In this document: piece after piece, positions 28,727-41,968 of the stretch
Position numbering within the stretch: the stretch's first letter is position 1
Layout: every line of letters begins with the position of its first letter
Assembly: GCF_902459485.1 (NCBI RefSeq)
Contig: NZ_LR699119.1
Location: 1,240,001-1,304,000 of the forward strand
Source of the DNA: Aquicella siphonis
GTDB lineage: Bacteria; Pseudomonadota; Gammaproteobacteria; DSM-16500
Length of the DNA stretch: 64,000 nt
Direction: 5' to 3'
The notes under the pieces: model-generated
Told to the model about the DNA's origin: nothing
The model's database searches: none
The model's input: the letters and a program-made list of their open reading frames with translations, nothing else
Translations under genes and position numbers: made by a program

Positions 28727-30730
28727 TTAGGGTTGTGCAACTTCTACATTCGAAAAAACCTGCATATTACGATAATTTAACAAGAGTTGAGTAAAATAAC
28801 TAGCCTCCAGAGGTTTGCTGAAATAATAACCCTGGATATAGTCACAGCCTTTTGACTGCAAAAACCTGAGTTGCTCTTCGGTTTCCACGCCCTCAGCCAG
28901 GCTTTTGACATTTAATTCTCTCGCCATGGCGAGGATGGCCGAAACAATGGTAATACTGTCATTGCTTGCAGGAATGTCGCGCACGAAGGACTGGTCAATC
29001 TTGAGCTTGTCTATCGAAAAGCGCTTCAGATAACTCAAACCGGAATAACCCGTTCCAAAGTCATCAACGGCCAGGCCTAGCCCCATTTTGGTAAATTCCT
29101 TAATGATAGAAGTAATATTTTCATCCAGGATAGCCGTTTCGGTAATTTCAAGCTCCAGATAGCGCGGATCAAATTCTGTCACCGCCAGGGCGCCCTTGAT
29201 AGTTTCGATAAAATTCCCATGCGTTAACTGCTTTCCGGACACATTGACCGCCACCTTGAGGCCGGTGAAACCCATTTGCTGCCACACGCGTGTTTGTCTG
29301 CAAGCTTCCTTGAGTATCCATGATCCGATCGGAACGATTAATCCGATTTCCTCCGCAAGCGGAATAAAATTCATTGGAGAAATAAAACCATGCACCGGAT
29401 GCGGCCAGCGTATCAAGGCTTCTGAGCCAGCTATGCGCCCGGTTTTCAAGTCGATCAGCGGCTGATAGTAGACTTGCAGCTGGTTTTGATCGATTGCGTC
29501 ATGCAGATCTTTTTCCAGAGCGATTTGTTTGGGCAATTGAGCATTAATTTCAGCCTTGTAAAATTCAAAACGGTTACCGCCAAATTGTTTTGCCTTTAAC
29601 ATTGCCGCGTCAGCGTTCGCGCGCAGACTTTCCGATGTTTCACCGTCCTTGGGATAAAAACTCACGCCCAGGCTGGCGGTCAGTTTTACCCCCCGTTCTT
29701 CCAGATAAAATGGTTCGTCCAGTATGGAGAATAAATGAGTAAGCTTGTTTTCCGCTCCATCTATGGCAAGCGGGATCATTAAAATATTAAACGTGTCCTT
29801 GCGTGAAATGGTAATAATATACTGCGTTTCATTTTTCACTTTCGCGGCATGCATGGCCAACGCATTCAGACGGTTTGCAACAGATTGTATGATGGCGTCT
29901 CCCGCACCATGTCCGAGGCTGTCGTTGATCATTTCCATGCGGTTGAGTGAAAAACATACCAGAGCGAATGTCCGGGGGGTACCTGCCACAGCATGAATAG
30001 CAGACTGAATATATTGGGGCAGCAAACGCTGATTGGGCAAATCTGTCAGCAAATCATGATTAGCCTGATAACTGACTAGATTATTTTCGAGTTTCAATTT
30101 GAGAGAATCCTTGAACCAGCGGGTACTTCGATGATTGATCCCGAACATGAAACTCATGTAAATGATCGAATACGCCGCGATAATATTGTAAAAAATGCCT
30201 CCCTGGTACAAACACCACGCTATCAACGGAAGAAGCATGATATTCAAGGTGACAACGCATAATAAAAACTGCCCTATTGTCCCGGTAGCATAACCGGTGG
30301 TCGCCAGAAACAGCGCAACAAGCGCGAGATATTGCCGCGTAATATCAGTGGGAAGAAGGTAAATGATGGGCACCCATGACAAGGCACAGCCCGTCATCAT
30401 CAGTGAGTAAGACCTCTCCCAGGTGGATAGAGCCAGTTTGTCCTTGTATTTTTTATAGAAGAAAAACAGCGCGGAAAGTGCCACCATCATCAGATTGAAA
30501 GTAATCACCCAGAGATTGAGCAATTGATGCGGAGTATAGCCCAGGTAATCCAGATAAATCGCGGCGCTCGCCACTATGCCGCTAATGGTGCCAGGCAAAC
30601 AGCCCTGATACAGATGCTCCACCAGCTCCGCCTTGACCTGCTGGTTAATAAGCAGCTTTTCTTCATCAGTGATCTGCTTCTGATCGGCAATAATGTCCAT
30701 ATTTACCGTATTCTCAGTCAGTTTTGACAT
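28727..30730 (-). CDS. Membrane GGDEF-EAL protein with degenerate GGDEF (probable c-di-GMP phosphodiesterase)
   Basis: About 667 residues. Five to seven membrane helices (~48-197) precede a GGDEF domain (~220-390) and an EAL domain (~405-655). The GGDEF signature is replaced by RKDTF (310-314), so cyclase activity is unlikely. The EAL domain keeps its catalytic set: SEALIRW (436-442), VNVS (the asparagine), LEITET, VDDFGTGY, LKIDQSFV and AEGVET. Hydrolysis of c-di-GMP is therefore predicted. The start is uncertain: 30730 gives ATG after CCAGGGAAC, while a later ATG at 30700 is possible. Its first codons overlap the end of the upstream decarboxylase-GNAT gene. Confidence 0.87.
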   Translation of the reverse strand: MSKLTENTVNMDIIADQKQITDEEKLLINQQVKAELVEHLYQGCLPGTISGIVASAAIYLDYLGYTPHQLLNLWVITFNLMMVALSALFFFYKKYKDKLALSTWERSYSLMMTGCALSWVPIIYLLPTDITRQYLALVALFLATTGYATGTIGQFLLCVVTLNIMLLPLIAWCLYQGGIFYNIIAAYSIIYMSFMFGINHRSTRWFKDSLKLKLENNLVSYQANHDLLTDLPNQRLLPQYIQSAIHAVAGTPRTFALVCFSLNRMEMINDSLGHGAGDAIIQSVANRLNALAMHAAKVKNETQYIITISRKDTFNILMIPLAIDGAENKLTHLFSILDEPFYLEERGVKLTASLGVSFYPKDGETSESLRANADAAMLKAKQFGGNRFEFYKAEINAQLPKQIALEKDLHDAIDQNQLQVYYQPLIDLKTGRIAGSEALIRWPHPVHGFISPMNFIPLAEEIGLIVPIGSWILKEACRQTRVWQQMGFTGLKVAVNVSGKQLTHGNFIETIKGALAVTEFDPRYLELEITETAILDENITSIIKEFTKMGLGLAVDDFGTGYSGLSYLKRFSIDKLKIDQSFVRDIPASNDSITIVSAILAMARELNVKSLAEGVETEEQLRFLQSKGCDYIQGYYFSKPLEASYFTQLLLNYRNMQVFSNVEVAQP

Positions 30731-31421
30731 GTTCCCTGGAAGCATAGCAATTGGGCAGTGAGTCCAGTTTCACACCTGGTCGTATCGTTGCCACATAACT
30801 CGCCGCCGCACCTTCCAGCCCCTTGAACGGCATGGAGCTGTTTTCCCACACAAAGTCATCATACTGAATTTTATTGTATAATTGTAATATTTTAAATTGA
30901 GAGGTTACTTTTTCACTGAGGGGATTGGTAAATTCCGCATAGGCGAAATCATATCCTTTGCGCGCGGCACCTTCTACGCAGGCTATGTCAATTTCAGTAG
31001 ACAAACCCAAACCCCGGTAAGCCTGATCCACTGCCGCGATCCAGACATGCACAATTTTGCCGGGGACAAATTTTTTACCCGCCGTAAACGGTTTGGATAG
31101 CTCATCCAGAAGTGCAAAAACCGGTTTCAGCTTGGGGTAATGCGCCGCGTGAGGAATAAACGGATCCGCCATGTCTTCTGCAATCGTGCACGCGATGACA
31201 CGATTTTGCCTGTTAATGGCGACTTTGCTCAGTCCTTCCTTGATCGCTTTCTGCACAACCTCCCTGGCGAAAGGTTCATAATCTTGATACCGGACATTCA
31301 AGTGTCTCGTGATAGGCTCGCTATCACAAAATGATTTGGTGAAAAGTTCGACGGTGGATTTGACATGTTCTTCCTGCAGAGTATGAATCGTATATTCGGT
31401 TTTAGTGATAGTCTTGTTCAT
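30714..31421 (-). other. Possible independently translated GNAT product inside the fusion gene
   Basis: At the domain junction the sequence reads AAAAGGAGAGCGCGATG: a near-perfect Shine-Dalgarno six bases before an in-frame ATG at 31421 (residue 477 of the fusion). Translation from here would yield a 235-residue acetyltransferase, a normal length for a free GNAT. Either two genes have recently fused by loss of the first stop codon, or both a fused and a free form are made. Confidence 0.5.
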
Positions 31422-32849
31422 CGCGCTCTCCTTTTCATGATTCAAGTCTTTAAGAAACTCATTGATCAATTTTCTGGTCGCATTCGTTAACACACAAATC
31501 GTGGCGTTATCTCCTGTCAACATTAATTGATATTTTTTCGCCAATTCCTGGGAAGGCCGCGGAAAGATCACATTGAACTGATGCGGATAATAAACCTTAT
31601 CCTGTCCATACATTTTGACCAGTTCTTGGTAGAGATATTTTGCGTTATCAAGATTTTCCCTGACCATGAGTGTCAGTTTTTCAGTCCCTTTATCAAGTCC
31701 CAGCGATCTGAGGGCATTATGGAACATGAGCACATTCAGACCTGAGCGTGACCCGGTAATCGTAACATCAACGATGTTGCCTACATACTCGATACTGCGC
31801 TCGCTCTTTTCAAACGCTTTATTAAAAAAATCCTTTTGCGCAAGGATAATGCCGCAAGGCTGGGACAATCCGGGATATTTGTGCGCTGAGACCGCGAGTG
31901 TATTGACGCCGATCGCAGTGAAATAATTTTCAACATTGCCGAAGGGCTTGATGATAGGAAGCACAAATCCCGTCAATGCGCCATCCATGTGAATGGTATA
32001 ATTCTGGATGGGGAGTGTTTCTAGCAGCAATTTTTTGATATTTGGCACATCATCAATGGCTCCCGTTATGGTAGTGCCTATGTTAGCGATCACGATAACG
32101 CCGCTGTGCGGATTGGCACCGGCATGCAGGAGCAATTCCTTTTTCAAGTCGGTGAGACTGATGGAACCGTCATCATTGGGTTGTATGGGACGAATATTAA
32201 GACGCAGGATTTCCGATACTTTCGGAATGGAGTAATGCGTATGCCCCTTGCAATAAAACACGGTGGGCGTGAGAAGTTGCTGCACGATATTTTTGGTGGA
32301 AGCGATGGCATCCTTGATATCAATAATTTTTTGTAAATGCTCCACTCGAGACCGATAATCATTAATGGGAATTTTGGCAAGCGCCGCCTCCAGCTCTTGT
32401 TCCTGCTTGTGCTGCAATTTGATCAGATTATCCTTTTCGATCAGCATATCCAGTGTATTGTTGATAAGGTAGCGCTTAGACCACCAAAGACTCGCGAAAT
32501 TGCCTTCGGTCCCGCCTGTCGTGACATATCCTCTTGCCTCGTTGAGAGGAAGCCCGTAAAACCTTTCAAATATGGAAATGATTTCTCTCTCGTGTTTTTT
32601 GACTTCCAGCAGTGATGTTTCCGAATCTTTGAAAGGATCTCCGACATTATTCAATAACACATTTGCCAGCGTGCCGGGTTTAATACCCAGTATCTGATTA
32701 TTGACAATGCCCAGATAGGTAAGAAGCGAAACCGGATATCCCAGCTTATGCGCGGCAAGTTGATTTACGTAGCGTAATAAAGCCTTATAATCGTCGATTC
32801 GATATTCTTCGTTGCTTGCGTGGCGAAATGGAAAACTTTTTTTCCACAT
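30714..32849 (-). CDS. Histidine-decarboxylase-like PLP enzyme fused to an amine N-acetyltransferase (GNAT)
   Basis: A 711-residue two-domain protein. Residues 1-~470 are a group II PLP decarboxylase resembling bacterial histidine decarboxylase: GYVTTGGTEGN (107-117), HYSIPK (205-210), NIGTTITGA (256-264), HMDGALTG (287-294) and SAHKYPG (321-327) with the PLP lysine K324. A helical, charged insertion of about 65 residues (125-190) separates the first two motifs. Residues ~477-711 are a GNAT domain resembling arylalkylamine N-acetyltransferases, with the acetyl-CoA loop AYRGLGLS. Together they could decarboxylate an amino acid and acetylate the amine; the substrate is unknown. A ribosome binding site and ATG are buried at the junction (see next entry). 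Confidence 0.8.
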   Translation of the reverse strand: MWKKSFPFRHASNEEYRIDDYKALLRYVNQLAAHKLGYPVSLLTYLGIVNNQILGIKPGTLANVLLNNVGDPFKDSETSLLEVKKHEREIISIFERFYGLPLNEARGYVTTGGTEGNFASLWWSKRYLINNTLDMLIEKDNLIKLQHKQEQELEAALAKIPINDYRSRVEHLQKIIDIKDAIASTKNIVQQLLTPTVFYCKGHTHYSIPKVSEILRLNIRPIQPNDDGSISLTDLKKELLLHAGANPHSGVIVIANIGTTITGAIDDVPNIKKLLLETLPIQNYTIHMDGALTGFVLPIIKPFGNVENYFTAIGVNTLAVSAHKYPGLSQPCGIILAQKDFFNKAFEKSERSIEYVGNIVDVTITGSRSGLNVLMFHNALRSLGLDKGTEKLTLMVRENLDNAKYLYQELVKMYGQDKVYYPHQFNVIFPRPSQELAKKYQLMLTGDNATICVLTNATRKLINEFLKDLNHEKESAMNKTITKTEYTIHTLQEEHVKSTVELFTKSFCDSEPITRHLNVRYQDYEPFAREVVQKAIKEGLSKVAINRQNRVIACTIAEDMADPFIPHAAHYPKLKPVFALLDELSKPFTAGKKFVPGKIVHVWIAAVDQAYRGLGLSTEIDIACVEGAARKGYDFAYAEFTNPLSEKVTSQFKILQLYNKIQYDDFVWENSSMPFKGLEGAAASYVATIRPGVKLDSLPNCYASREHVKTD

Positions 32850-33089
32850 AGATGTCAGCCCATCATGTAGAGTGAGTTATGGTTCCACCGCTTAAAAAAT
32901 TACATATAATATTACATATACATATATTATGTTACTTGAATACCTCGCGTTGTAAAAGCCATATAAAATAAAACATCTGAACAAATAAAGACTTATGTTG
33001 AATTCCTTGCTTTTGCAAGCCACAGGTCTCAGAATAAAATTAATAACACGCAATCCGCTGCTGTGGTCTCTTTTGAACCAGGAGACGAA
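32850..33089. promoter_or_regulatory. AT-rich divergent intergenic region
   Basis: This 240-base gap separates the decarboxylase-GNAT gene (minus) from a GGDEF-EAL gene (plus). The block 32898-32936 is almost pure A/T with repeated TACATATA and ATATTA words, much more AT-rich than its surroundings. It must hold both promoters; I cannot place -35/-10 pairs with confidence because TATA-like words are everywhere. Confidence 0.5.
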
Positions 33090-34826
33090 ATGAAGCTGAC
33101 AAATAAAGCGCTGGCTTTAATGGGACTGACAACCCTTGTATTTTTGACAGCCTCTCTCTTTCTTGTTAATCATAATTCAATTTATATCATTGGACTTTCC
33201 GTTATAGCCCTCATTGCTGTCTATTTTGGCATACGCATGCTGATGATCAAACGCATTGAAAAGTTGAATGTTGATATGTCGCGCGTTCTGGAAAAAAATG
33301 GATTAACCCTGCGGCTGGAAGCGGAAAACAGCGATGAAATTGAACTTATTGCAAAAAAAATCAACGCCGTACTCGAAAATGCTAAAGTCAAGCATCAGTC
33401 ATACGAGCAGCGCATGGAAAAAATCACGAAGGAATTGAAAGACCAGAAGCTGCACCTGCAACAGGAATTATCCGCCAAATCACGCACTGAAAAAATAATG
33501 ATTGACAGAGAATATCTGATGCAGCTTGGGCACAGCGACACTCTCACCTCGCTTCCCAACGGCATTTTTTTTAACGAAGTACTCAACAAGGCCATCAATC
33601 ATTCGCGACGCCGGAATCAGATTCTCGCTGTCTTGCTGATTGATATTGATATGTTCAATCTGGTTATCGAAACATTAGGCAGTGATAACAGCGACCTGGT
33701 TTTAAAAGAAATTGGCAAACGGTTTTCTAATGTGCTTCGCAAGGAAGACCTGCTGGCCAAGCTTGACGGCGATGAATTCATTGTCTTATTAAATGATGTG
33801 AACAAACCCAAATTCGCCAGCATGGTCGCTGAAAAACTGTTAAACATCTGTACGCAATTATTGAAAGTCGGCTCGCATGAATTCACCCTGACCGCCAGTA
33901 TAGGTATCAGTGTGTTTCCCTACGATGGCGAGTCACTTGAAGAATTGATTGAAAACGCTGACAGGGCCTTGTTCAAGGCCAAACAGGCGGGCGGCAACGT
34001 CTATCAATTTAACACCGAAGAAATGCATGTGGAAGCACTGGAATATATCCAACTTGAATCCGCGCTCCGAAAAGCCATTCATAACAATGAACTGGCGCTA
34101 TACTATCAGCCAAAATATCGTATCAAAACCGGAAACATATCCGGCGTGGAAGCCTTGCTGCGCTGGGAGCATCCCGCCATGGGCATAATCAGCCCTGTCA
34201 AGTTCATACAACTCGCGGAGGAATCAGGACTCAGCATGCAAATCGGTGAATGGGCGTTGCGCGAAGCCTGTGAAAGAATCAAATACTGGCAAAGAGACGG
34301 ATATGAACATATCTCAATCGCCCTGAAGCTTTCTCCCAAGCAATTCAGGCACCCCGACCTCGTCAAAATGATCAAGAAAATCATCGGCAGCGTCGGTATC
34401 GACCCGCAATATATTGAATTCGAAATTACTGAACAGACAGTGATGGAAAATGTCGAGCTTGCCGCCAGTATTCTAGACAAGATCAAAGCCACCGGCGTGC
34501 AATTATCCATAGATCATTTTGGAACAGGTTACACTTCCATCAGCTATCTGAAACAGTTCCCGATTAATTCCATCAAATTGGACAAAAGTTTCATAAAAGG
34601 CATACCAAACAAACCCAATGATATAGCCATCACCAGTGCGGTGATCGCGTTAGCGCACAATCTTGGATTGGAAGTGGTGGCTGAGGGCGTTGAAACAGCC
34701 GAGCAAATCCAGTTTTTACTGAATGAAAATTGTGATATCGTTCAGGGATATTTTCTCAGTCATCCCGTGACCGCTCAGAAGATAATTAATCTGTTCAAGA
34801 AACTTCAGGAAGAAGTACTGGTATAA
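33090..34826 (+). CDS. GGDEF-EAL protein with degenerate EAL domain
   Basis: A 578-residue protein started at ATG 33090, five bases after AGGAG. Two membrane helices (~8-26 and 31-52) and a HAMP-like, coiled-coil region (~55-135) precede a GGDEF domain with a DGDEF signature (226-230) and an EAL domain (~318-575). In the EAL part, E354-A-L is kept. The metal-binding asparagine is replaced by lysine (K413 in ALKLSP) and the second aspartate of DDFGTG by histidine (H476 in IDHFGTG), so phosphodiesterase activity is doubtful. The GGDEF domain also departs from consensus (GSDNSD for GHxxGD). It may be a weak cyclase or a c-di-GMP sensor. Confidence 0.87.
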   Translation: MKLTNKALALMGLTTLVFLTASLFLVNHNSIYIIGLSVIALIAVYFGIRMLMIKRIEKLNVDMSRVLEKNGLTLRLEAENSDEIELIAKKINAVLENAKVKHQSYEQRMEKITKELKDQKLHLQQELSAKSRTEKIMIDREYLMQLGHSDTLTSLPNGIFFNEVLNKAINHSRRRNQILAVLLIDIDMFNLVIETLGSDNSDLVLKEIGKRFSNVLRKEDLLAKLDGDEFIVLLNDVNKPKFASMVAEKLLNICTQLLKVGSHEFTLTASIGISVFPYDGESLEELIENADRALFKAKQAGGNVYQFNTEEMHVEALEYIQLESALRKAIHNNELALYYQPKYRIKTGNISGVEALLRWEHPAMGIISPVKFIQLAEESGLSMQIGEWALREACERIKYWQRDGYEHISIALKLSPKQFRHPDLVKMIKKIIGSVGIDPQYIEFEITEQTVMENVELAASILDKIKATGVQLSIDHFGTGYTSISYLKQFPINSIKLDKSFIKGIPNKPNDIAITSAVIALAHNLGLEVVAEGVETAEQIQFLLNENCDIVQGYFLSHPVTAQKIINLFKKLQEEVLV

Positions 34827-34832
34827 GCCTGA

Positions 34833-34847
34833 CCAGACCCCGTCTGG
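34833..34847. terminator. Short hairpin between convergent genes
   Basis: CCAGAC-CCC-GTCTGG forms a 6-bp hairpin in the 27-base gap between the GGDEF-EAL gene and ligA. No T tract is present. It is weak as a terminator but is the only structure available there. Confidence 0.3.
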
Positions 34848-34853
34848 ATCCAG

Positions 34854-40407
<5,554 letters not shown>

Positions 40408-40507
40408 GTTTCACGTCCCTAAAAGAATGACCCATATTATGCCAGTTCCTGCGCCATAGATTCCACACTATAAATGGATTAAGCTAAATGGACGTAGAAG
40501 ATTTTAC

Positions 40508-41554
40508 ATGGATTTTATGGCTTCCCATCTGTCCCAAAGGATCTGGCTCCCCTACATCGTTGCCGTGATCGGCTTGTTGTGCTCGGTCATATTATGGGTG
40601 GTTTTCAAGAATAATTTACAAGCCTATCTCGATTTACTCAAGGCTGTACAAAGATATCTGCCCTGGATGGCCTTGATGTTTGGTTTAAGCATTACTTTTC
40701 TTATCTCCGCGTTGATACGCATGGCGCAACTGGCCAGTGCCCGCTCATTCATTCTCCGTCAAATCAATGAGGACCTGAAAAATGAAATCAGCGACCGCAT
40801 GAGTGCGGAAGAAACCAAGCAGAAACTGGAAGTTGCCTTGCTGCAAGGGCAAAAACTGCAGGCCATGGGTACGTTGGCCGGAGGAATCGCCCATGATTTC
40901 AATAACATCCTCTACGCCATTATCGGATACACTGAAATGGCCAGGGAAGACGTGCAAAAAGACAGCCTGGTATATAAAAATCTGGGCAAGGTAATCGACG
41001 CAGCCCACCGCGGACAAGACTTGGTCGCGCGCATTCTCGCCTTCAGCCGCAGGCAACATCATCACTTCGACCCCATCAATTTGCGCAGCACCGTTGAGGC
41101 AGCCCTCTCTCTGCTCAAACCCACCATTCCTGCCAGCGTCATTATCCATTTCCAGCCGGCTGATATGGTGATCCTGGGAAATCAGACACAAATCCACCAG
41201 GTACTCGTCAATATCATCAATAACGCGGTGGATGCAATGGAAGGGGAAGGAACGATTAATATACATATGAGCCGCATTCAGTCAGGCCATCCCTTTTTGA
41301 GACAATTTCCTGATACTCGCCCGCAAAACTATTGTAAAATAGAAATATCGGACACTGGACATGGAATGGACCAGCCAACCATGGAACGCATATTTGAGCC
41401 GTTTTTCACAACCAAGGAAGTGGGCAAGGGTTCGGGTCTTGGCTTGTCAATCGTTCATTCCATCATCAAGGAGCACCAGGGCGAAATCACCGTGACCAGC
41501 CAACTGGGGCATGGCACAACGTTTATGATTTTACTGCCGGAACACACGGCATGA
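40508..41554 (+). CDS. Sensor histidine kinase
   Basis: A 348-residue kinase with two membrane helices (~12-33 and 51-71), a short coiled coil (~80-118), a HisKA domain with phospho-acceptor H129 in GGIAHDFNNIL, and an ATPase domain with N box (VNIINNAVDAM), G1 (DTGHGM) and G2 (GKGSGLGLSIV). No periplasmic sensor domain is present: the loop between helices is under 20 residues. It is followed after 10 bases by a stand-alone response regulator and forms a two-component pair with it. The signal is unknown. Confidence 0.9.
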   Translation: MDFMASHLSQRIWLPYIVAVIGLLCSVILWVVFKNNLQAYLDLLKAVQRYLPWMALMFGLSITFLISALIRMAQLASARSFILRQINEDLKNEISDRMSAEETKQKLEVALLQGQKLQAMGTLAGGIAHDFNNILYAIIGYTEMAREDVQKDSLVYKNLGKVIDAAHRGQDLVARILAFSRRQHHHFDPINLRSTVEAALSLLKPTIPASVIIHFQPADMVILGNQTQIHQVLVNIINNAVDAMEGEGTINIHMSRIQSGHPFLRQFPDTRPQNYCKIEISDTGHGMDQPTMERIFEPFFTTKEVGKGSGLGLSIVHSIIKEHQGEITVTSQLGHGTTFMILLPEHTA

Positions 41555-41564
41555 AGGAGCAGTC

Positions 41565-41954
41565 ATGGCAAAAATTCTACTCGTTGAAGATGATGATCTG
41601 GTCAGAGACATGTTGACACAAGTGTTGCAGCGCGCTTCCCATCAAGTCACTTGCGCCGCCAACGGAGAAGAAGCAACCGAATATTTGCAAAAAGATGAGC
41701 CCGACATCATGGTGACAGACATTATCATGCCAAAAAAAAGCGGCATCACCCTGATATCCGAAGTCAAAAACCGTCACCCCAATCTGGAAATCATCGCCAT
41801 TTCCGGCGGCGGCCGCATGGATCCAACGGGTTACCTTGATTTATCGGAAACACTGGGAGCATCTGTTTCCTTTGAAAAACCTATCGATAATACGGCATTG
41901 CTGATGGCGATAGACTTGCTACTGCATGGAAAAAAGGAACGAATCAATCATTAA
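41565..41954 (+). CDS. Single-domain response regulator (CheY-like)
   Basis: A 129-residue receiver domain without an output domain. The acidic pair E8/D9/D10 (LVEDDD), phospho-acceptor D52 (VTDIIMP) and the FEKP lysine are in place. It is preceded by GGAG. Output must be by protein contact, as in phosphorelays or CheY-like control of another machine. Its partner is the kinase just upstream. Confidence 0.9.
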   Translation: MAKILLVEDDDLVRDMLTQVLQRASHQVTCAANGEEATEYLQKDEPDIMVTDIIMPKKSGITLISEVKNRHPNLEIIAISGGGRMDPTGYLDLSETLGASVSFEKPIDNTALLMAIDLLLHGKKERINH

Positions 41955-41968
41955 ATCCCTGCCAAAAA

